Of a stretch of 18,298 nt of DNA, positions 13,920-18,298 are shown one piece after another. Each line of letters opens with the position of its first letter. Position 1 is the stretch's first letter. The notes under the pieces are model-generated. The model did no database searches. It was not told where the DNA came from and saw only the letters and a list, made by a program, of their open reading frames with translations. Origin of the DNA: Deltaproteobacteria bacterium (GTDB taxonomy: Bacteria > Myxococcota > B64-G9); NCBI GenBank assembly GCA_030591745.1, contig JAUVAM010000007.1, positions 1-18,298 of the forward strand, given 5' to 3'. The position numbers and the translations under genes are program-made.

Positions 13920-16081
13920 GCACTCACCCGCGCTTTCAGAATCTGTTCATCACCCAGAAAGCCATCGATGGCCACCGGTCCCGATCCGGGTTCGAATTCA
14001 ATTTCAATACGATCCGGCAGCCGGCGACTGGCCCAAGGCGCACCGTCCAGTTGCAGGCGGGTCACCAGGCGTACCGAAGACGGCATCCGGCCCGGCATGA
14101 GATGACTACTCGTCGTCAGGCGGTTGAGTTCGAAAAACGGCAAGGCGAGTTCATGCACCAGCCGACCCGGAGCCGACAGGAAAACCTCCGGGGAAGGCTG
14201 ATCTTCCCAGCCCAGATCCCGATCCTTGAGGTAGGGCAGGCGAGGCATGCCCAGATAGAACAAAGCCAAGAGCCTGGTCTTCGAACCCTCGTAGTCCAGC
14301 AAAGTCGTATAGTGGTCATCAGCAAAAAAGCGCAAGCGAGCTCTTCCCTCATCGTCTTGCAGCAACCGGGTCCCCAGAGGATCGATCTTGCTTTGCCAGC
14401 ATTCTTCGCCTCTGCGCTCACCTTGCTCCACCTGCCAACGCCAACTCAGTCCAGGCGCCAAGGTCACCGCCGCCCGCACCACTTCGTCCACGTCCACCCC
14501 TTCCACGTGGCTGTCGGCAGCCGGGCTTCCATGGGTCACATAGACCCCGTCCGAGTCGGCCTCTGTAAAACTGCGGTAGTGGATGAACTCGGCCTGACGG
14601 GTCTGGGCACCGACCTCCGCCGAGGCCTGAATCTGCATATGCAAATGGGGAACAGGGGAGCGGCCTGAATTGCCCACCTTGGCGACAATCTGCCCCCTGG
14701 TCACGGTCTCGCCTTCGGCCACCGTCACCGAATCTTTGGCCAGATGACAAAGCGCCGAGAACACGTCCGCCCCGTGCCAAAGGATGACCAAATTGCCCCA
14801 GTTGGTCTGCGTATCCACTTCGCCTATCGGGTTGTCCGCCAGGTGCTTGACCACCCGCATGACCCGACCCTCCGCCGGCGCCATGACCGGCTTGCCCCAG
14901 GCAAAGTGATCATCCACCTTCTCGCCTTCCCCGCGGAAACGCCTGCCCTCTTCGTCGTCCACCTCGAAATCCCAGGCATGGGACCAAAGGCCCTGATGCG
15001 TGGTGGCGCCTCCGGGCCCCTGGCTGACCAACCAACGGCCCATGACGGGCAGGTAGAATACGGGCATGCGGGGGTCGGGATAGCGACGCGCCATGTAGGT
15101 CGCCCGGCTTAAGTTGCGCTCGGGGCTGTCCGGATCGCCGGGCACCATCTGCAAGCGGCCCGCCTTGGGGCGGATCAGCATCGCAAACAGAATGAGCTGC
15201 ACGGCCATGATGAAGGGCATGGCCAAGATCGGCAGGCCCAAAGGTTTGAGCAAACTCATGGCGGCCGCCGACAAAAGGGCAGACAAAGCCGCGGCCACCG
15301 CTGCAAGCAGCATACTGGCCGGTCTCAGGACCAACCAGATGCCGCCCACGGCAATGGCGGTCAGGATGAAATTAAAACCAATGTACTCACTGTACAAGTC
15401 GGACGACACGCCGCCCAAAACCCGGTAAACAGCCCAACCCGACGCAAAACCGATGACGGACAGAATCCAAGCCCATCGAGAAAAAATCAGCAAACCCGCC
15501 ATCACCAGCATGCCCGACAGAACGCTGAGCTGAAAAAAGGCCGCACCCAACGAGCGCAGGTAAAGCTCGAACCAGTCCGGCAGCCAACCAGCCCCCAGGC
15601 CCGCCACCAGCACCGTGTCCACCGTGAACTCCACCCCGGCAAAACGCCGAGTGGCCAGAAGGGCGATCCAGGTCACAAAAACAAAAGCCAGGCTCAGTAC
15701 AGGCAGGCCCAAGTATCTTTCGGAAAGGTTCCTAAGCCCCGCGGCAAAAAGAACCGTCAACAAACTGGCCAAAACCAGCACCAGGGCGAAGGCCGGCGAA
15801 AAGCGAAAAAAGAGCCCCAAGGCCAAACCCACCAGCAAGCCGTTGAAGGCATAGTAGCCCTCTTCGATATGCTTCACGGGACGCCCCAGGACCAGGGCCC
15901 AAACATTGGTCAAAAGGAGGGCCACCAGGCCGGAAAGCCCGTGCCAGGGGACCACGAAGGTTGCAGCTAAAAACAACAGGCCACTGATGTATCTTTTGCC
16001 AAAATAGATCTGGGCGTAGCCCCACAAGATGGAGCGCAAGACGCCCTTGGCGTGATCCAGACTGTCGGCGAAATTGGGCAT
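13916..16081 (-). CDS. Urea-transporter-fold membrane protein fused to an M23 peptidase domain
   Basis: A 721-residue fusion. Residues about 12-302 form two homologous membrane halves of the urea transporter family; YAFNGLLVGLALG (77-89) and YIGFNFILTAIAVGG (233-247) are the paired signatures. The pore motif, usually LPxxTxPF, is altered to LPVLSLAF and LPILAMPF. Residues about 365-490 are an M23/LytM-type peptidase: H368 and D371 (HAWDF), GKPVMAPAEGRV, CHLAKDSV and the HLH motif (H479, H481). The zinc ligands look present, but the first motif has His and Asp three rather than four apart and an insertion follows. Residues about 490-721 have no recognisable domain. The peptidase part probably faces the periplasm. 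The gene overlaps its neighbours (TGATG upstream, ATGA downstream). Confidence 0.85.
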   Translation of the reverse strand: MPNFADSLDHAKGVLRSILWGYAQIYFGKRYISGLLFLAATFVVPWHGLSGLVALLLTNVWALVLGRPVKHIEEGYYAFNGLLVGLALGLFFRFSPAFALVLVLASLLTVLFAAGLRNLSERYLGLPVLSLAFVFVTWIALLATRRFAGVEFTVDTVLVAGLGAGWLPDWFELYLRSLGAAFFQLSVLSGMLVMAGLLIFSRWAWILSVIGFASGWAVYRVLGGVSSDLYSEYIGFNFILTAIAVGGIWLVLRPASMLLAAVAAALSALLSAAAMSLLKPLGLPILAMPFIMAVQLILFAMLIRPKAGRLQMVPGDPDSPERNLSRATYMARRYPDPRMPVFYLPVMGRWLVSQGPGGATTHQGLWSHAWDFEVDDEEGRRFRGEGEKVDDHFAWGKPVMAPAEGRVMRVVKHLADNPIGEVDTQTNWGNLVILWHGADVFSALCHLAKDSVTVAEGETVTRGQIVAKVGNSGRSPVPHLHMQIQASAEVGAQTRQAEFIHYRSFTEADSDGVYVTHGSPAADSHVEGVDVDEVVRAAVTLAPGLSWRWQVEQGERRGEECWQSKIDPLGTRLLQDDEGRARLRFFADDHYTTLLDYEGSKTRLLALFYLGMPRLPYLKDRDLGWEDQPSPEVFLSAPGRLVHELALPFFELNRLTTSSHLMPGRMPSSVRLVTRLQLDGAPWASRRLPDRIEIEFEPGSGPVAIDGFLGDEQILKARVSA

Positions 16082-17436
16082 CAGGACTTGTTGGCCAGTC
16101 GCTCGGGCAATCGCTCCGGCCCCTTGACGTCATCCAAGGTCTCGGCCTCGCGGATGACGTCCACCGAGCCGTCCTCGCCCACCAGCACCACCGCCGGACG
16201 CAATCGAATAAATTGCATCCACTGCGTGACGTTGTAAGCCCCCACCGGTCGGATGACCAGGGGATCTCCCGCCTCCAAAGGCGGCAGCAGGACGGAGGGG
16301 CGAACCACGTCGATGTTCATGCACAAAGGACCATAGACCACGGTCTCTTCCTGCATGCCGCCCCGATCCGTCACGGGCAGGACATCGTGTCGATACCAAA
16401 AAGACGTAAACAACACGTTCACGCCCGCGTCGATGATGATCGAACGGCTACCGTCGGCCAGGCGCTTGTTGCCCACTACGCGAGTCAACATGAAGCCGGC
16501 CTCATCCACCATGGCCCGGCCGGTCTCCAAAAGCAGGGTGGGCATGTCCTCCGGTGCGAAACCCGCGGACAAAAGCGCGCTGGTGATCGCCTCGGCGTAG
16601 TCGTCCAAAGCCGGGGCGCTGTCCGCGCCAGGACCATACTGCTCGTGCAAAGTCGACCGGGAGGCAAAGCCGCCGCCCAGGTCGATGAAATCGATGTGCA
16701 TGCCCGTTTCCTGGCGCAGTTGCTTTGCCAGGGCGGCCATCTTGGAGGCCGCCTGACCATAGGCGCTGGGCTCCAAGATGAAGGTCCCGATGTGGCAGTG
16801 CAGGCCATCCAAGGTCAAAGCGCCGCCGGTGTGAATTCGGCGCGCCGCGTCCAGGGCCTCGCCCGTGTCCAGGTTGAATCCAAAGCGATCCCAACGGGGA
16901 TGGATGCCCGTATCCATGTTGACCCGGATGCTCACCGGCACCACGCGGCCCAGTTCCTTGGCGATGCGCTCGGCCAAATACAGCTCTTCGTAGTGGTCGA
17001 TGTGCACCCGCGCACCCTCGGCCAAGGCCTTGCGCAAGGATTCTTCGGGCTTGTAAGGCCCGTTGAATAAAATTTGCTCAGGCGGCACGCCGAGCCGGCG
17101 GGCCATGTCGTACTCCATCTCCGAGACCACTTCGGCCCAGGCACCTTCCTGATGAAAAATACGACAGACTGCGTCCAAGTAATTGGTCTTGTAGGACCAT
17201 GAGAACTGCACCTTGGGGTAGCGAAGCTCAAAAGCCCTCTTGGCCTCCCGGGCTCGCTGCCTGAGTCGATGCTCGGAAAAAACAAACAGGGGCGTGCCGA
17301 AGCGATCGATCAAGGCCTCCACTTCAACGCCGTCGATACGCGACAGGGTGCGACGGGAAACGCCCTGACCGAACTTATTGGCCAGGCCGCCAGCGTGCTT
17401 GATGATGGTGGGTTTTTCCCAGGATAGCTTGCTCAT
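16081..17436 (-). CDS. PLP-dependent decarboxylase of the diaminopimelate/ornithine type
   Basis: A 451-residue fold-type III enzyme (alanine racemase-like barrel). K83 in YKTN is the expected PLP lysine; GLHCHIG (211-217) carries the stacking histidine region; DLGGGF (252-257) and ETGR (305-308) bind the cofactor phosphate; GPLCMNID (369-376) supplies C372 and D376 for the second subunit's active site; a GAY motif follows at 399-401. It should decarboxylate a basic amino acid or a derivative; which one cannot be said. It is probably not the housekeeping LysA, because it sits in a specialised operon with an ATP-grasp ligase. The start at 17436 is chosen over 17502: it overlaps the ATP-grasp stop as ATGA and has GGAG upstream. 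It overlaps the next gene by one base (TGATG). Confidence 0.88.
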   Translation of the reverse strand: MSKLSWEKPTIIKHAGGLANKFGQGVSRRTLSRIDGVEVEALIDRFGTPLFVFSEHRLRQRAREAKRAFELRYPKVQFSWSYKTNYLDAVCRIFHQEGAWAEVVSEMEYDMARRLGVPPEQILFNGPYKPEESLRKALAEGARVHIDHYEELYLAERIAKELGRVVPVSIRVNMDTGIHPRWDRFGFNLDTGEALDAARRIHTGGALTLDGLHCHIGTFILEPSAYGQAASKMAALAKQLRQETGMHIDFIDLGGGFASRSTLHEQYGPGADSAPALDDYAEAITSALLSAGFAPEDMPTLLLETGRAMVDEAGFMLTRVVGNKRLADGSRSIIIDAGVNVLFTSFWYRHDVLPVTDRGGMQEETVVYGPLCMNIDVVRPSVLLPPLEAGDPLVIRPVGAYNVTQWMQFIRLRPAVVLVGEDGSVDVIREAETLDDVKGPERLPERLANKS

Positions 17437-18298
17437 GGCTGCTCTCCGTGTCGTTGCAGTTCGCCTTTGGTGGTCAAAGCCTCGTAGTCGGCCAGGGTGC
17501 AAATTTGCTCAAAGGAATAGCGCAGGAACATGACGCCGGGTTCGGCGGGCGGCATGGGCTCGACCTTGTCGCCGCGGGCCAACCGCACCGCGGCCCAGGG
17601 CAAGTTGCGCCCCGCGCCCACGGAGAGGTAAACCCAGGCCGGAAAACGCGGGTTGATCTCGAGCAGGTAAAAAGCCCCATCCCGTTGCGACTTCATCACT
17701 TCCATTTCGCAGGGCCCGCGCCATTTCAACTTGGCCATGGCCTCCGCGACAAAGGCGCTCAAGGCCGGATCGGCGATGGTGATGCCACCCCAGGCCTTGC
17801 CCTTGTCCGTCAACTGCATCTTGCGCATGGGCACCGCGCCCACGAGACCGCCTTCGCCATCGCCCAAGGCCACCACATCGAATTCTTCGCCCGGGATGAA
17901 CTCCTGGATCACCACCGGCAGACCCCACTTGGAGCGAATGCGTTGGAAGTGGCCTTCCACCTCCATGGGGGAATAGGCGATATAGGCATCATAGAACTGC
18001 CCTTTGACCATGACCGGGAATTTGAACTCATCGTCCAGTTTGCGAATGGCGGAAGCGTCGGAGATGGCCAGGCTCTTGGGCACTTGAATGCCCAGGTTGG
18101 TCTTGAGATCATAGAACTTGGCCTTGGAACGCAGCTTCAGATCGTCTTCTCTTGGCAAAAAACTCTTAATCCCCATGCGCTTGAGTTCATCACCCAACTT
18201 CAGCAGGGGCGGCAGTTCTGAATCCAGGGTCGGCAAGAGCACGTCGATGGGCTCTTGTCCGTGAATGTAGGCCAAACGCTCGGCCATCACCTCGGCCC
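17433..18298 (-). CDS. ATP-grasp ligase, N-terminus outside the window (partial)
   Basis: The frame stays open to the window edge, so the gene starts outside; the GTG/ATG near 18290 is not the likely start. The visible 288 codons hold most of an ATP-grasp fold: the ATP-contacting segment FPVMVKG, the VVIQEFIPGEEFDVV segment with acidic residues, and the metal-binding EINPRFPAW motif. It resembles carbamoyl-phosphate-synthase/PylC-type ligases, which join a carboxylate to an amine via an acyl-phosphate. Substrates are unknown. It is the first visible gene of the minus-strand operon and overlaps the decarboxylase start (ATGA), which suggests that ligase and decarboxylase act in one pathway. Confidence 0.85.
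   Translation of the reverse strand, partial: AEVMAERLAYIHGQEPIDVLLPTLDSELPPLLKLGDELKRMGIKSFLPREDDLKLRSKAKFYDLKTNLGIQVPKSLAISDASAIRKLDDEFKFPVMVKGQFYDAYIAYSPMEVEGHFQRIRSKWGLPVVIQEFIPGEEFDVVALGDGEGGLVGAVPMRKMQLTDKGKAWGGITIADPALSAFVAEAMAKLKWRGPCEMEVMKSQRDGAFYLLEINPRFPAWVYLSVGAGRNLPWAAVRLARGDKVEPMPPAEPGVMFLRYSFEQICTLADYEALTTKGELQRHGEQP

Noticed and set aside
12855..14668. Long plus-strand frames (341 and 348 codons) opposite the TPR-barrel and M23 genes
   Set aside because: Both are antisense to genes with signal peptides, TPR repeats and peptidase motifs, and show no family motif or ribosome site of their own.
17437..17502. Upstream start for the decarboxylase at 17502
   Set aside because: It would overlap the ATP-grasp gene by 70 bases; the ATG at 17436 has GGAG upstream and the common ATGA overlap.

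Overview
The window looks like a chromosomal segment of a deltaproteobacterial-type organism, most likely Myxococcota, Bradymonadota or a relative. The best evidence is the large protein at 1803-6179. It carries a CSLREA domain, Protein_MopE-type Cys/Asp repeats, a Myxococcus-type disulfide repeat and a C-terminal Cys-Gly-Cys / hydrophobic / Arg-Arg tail of the MYXO-CTERM type. Base composition is moderately GC-rich. Start sites are mostly ATG with strong GGAGG-like ribosome sites. I see no rRNA, tRNA, CRISPR array, insertion sequence or phage gene.

Left part (1-6179, plus strand): a stand-alone 2-oxoacid-dehydrogenase E2-like acyltransferase domain without a lipoyl arm; a small Cys-rich lipoprotein of unknown function; and a 1458-residue secreted or surface-anchored protein made of a beta-helix, two separate Asp/Cys repeat arrays, a disulfide repeat, a lamin-tail-like domain and a MYXO-CTERM sorting tail.

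Middle part (6176-11773): an amidase-signature enzyme on the minus strand, whose stop codon overlaps that of the giant protein. Next comes a minus-strand lipoprotein whose SdrD-B/carboxypeptidase-regulatory-like domain and SGNH esterase domain are split by a one-base shift at a run of eight A/T. Divergent from it lies a two-gene unit, an AlgI-like MBOAT O-acyltransferase followed 7 bases later by a membrane-anchored SGNH-like partner (AlgJ/AlgX/DltD-like arrangement).

Right part (11781-18298, minus strand, read from right to left): a very tightly packed operon. Its order is an ATP-grasp ligase (cut by the window edge), a PLP-dependent diaminopimelate/ornithine-type decarboxylase, a urea-transporter-fold protein fused to an M23 peptidase domain and an unassigned C-terminal region, a TPR/beta-barrel outer-membrane protein, and a periplasmic TPR protein. 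The first four genes overlap at their stop/start codons (ATGA, TGATG, ATGA), which argues for coupled translation and a joint function. The two TPR proteins align without gaps over about 100 residues, so one is probably a duplicate of the other's N-terminal half.

The most promising candidate for an undescribed system is this right-hand operon. It combines a ligase and a decarboxylase (making or modifying an amino-acid-derived compound), an inner-membrane channel-peptidase fusion and an outer-membrane TPR-porin with an accessory TPR protein. That is a complete cytoplasm-to-surface path. The adjacent MBOAT/SGNH pair, convergent with it, could modify an envelope polymer. These functional links are inferred from gene order and fold, not shown.
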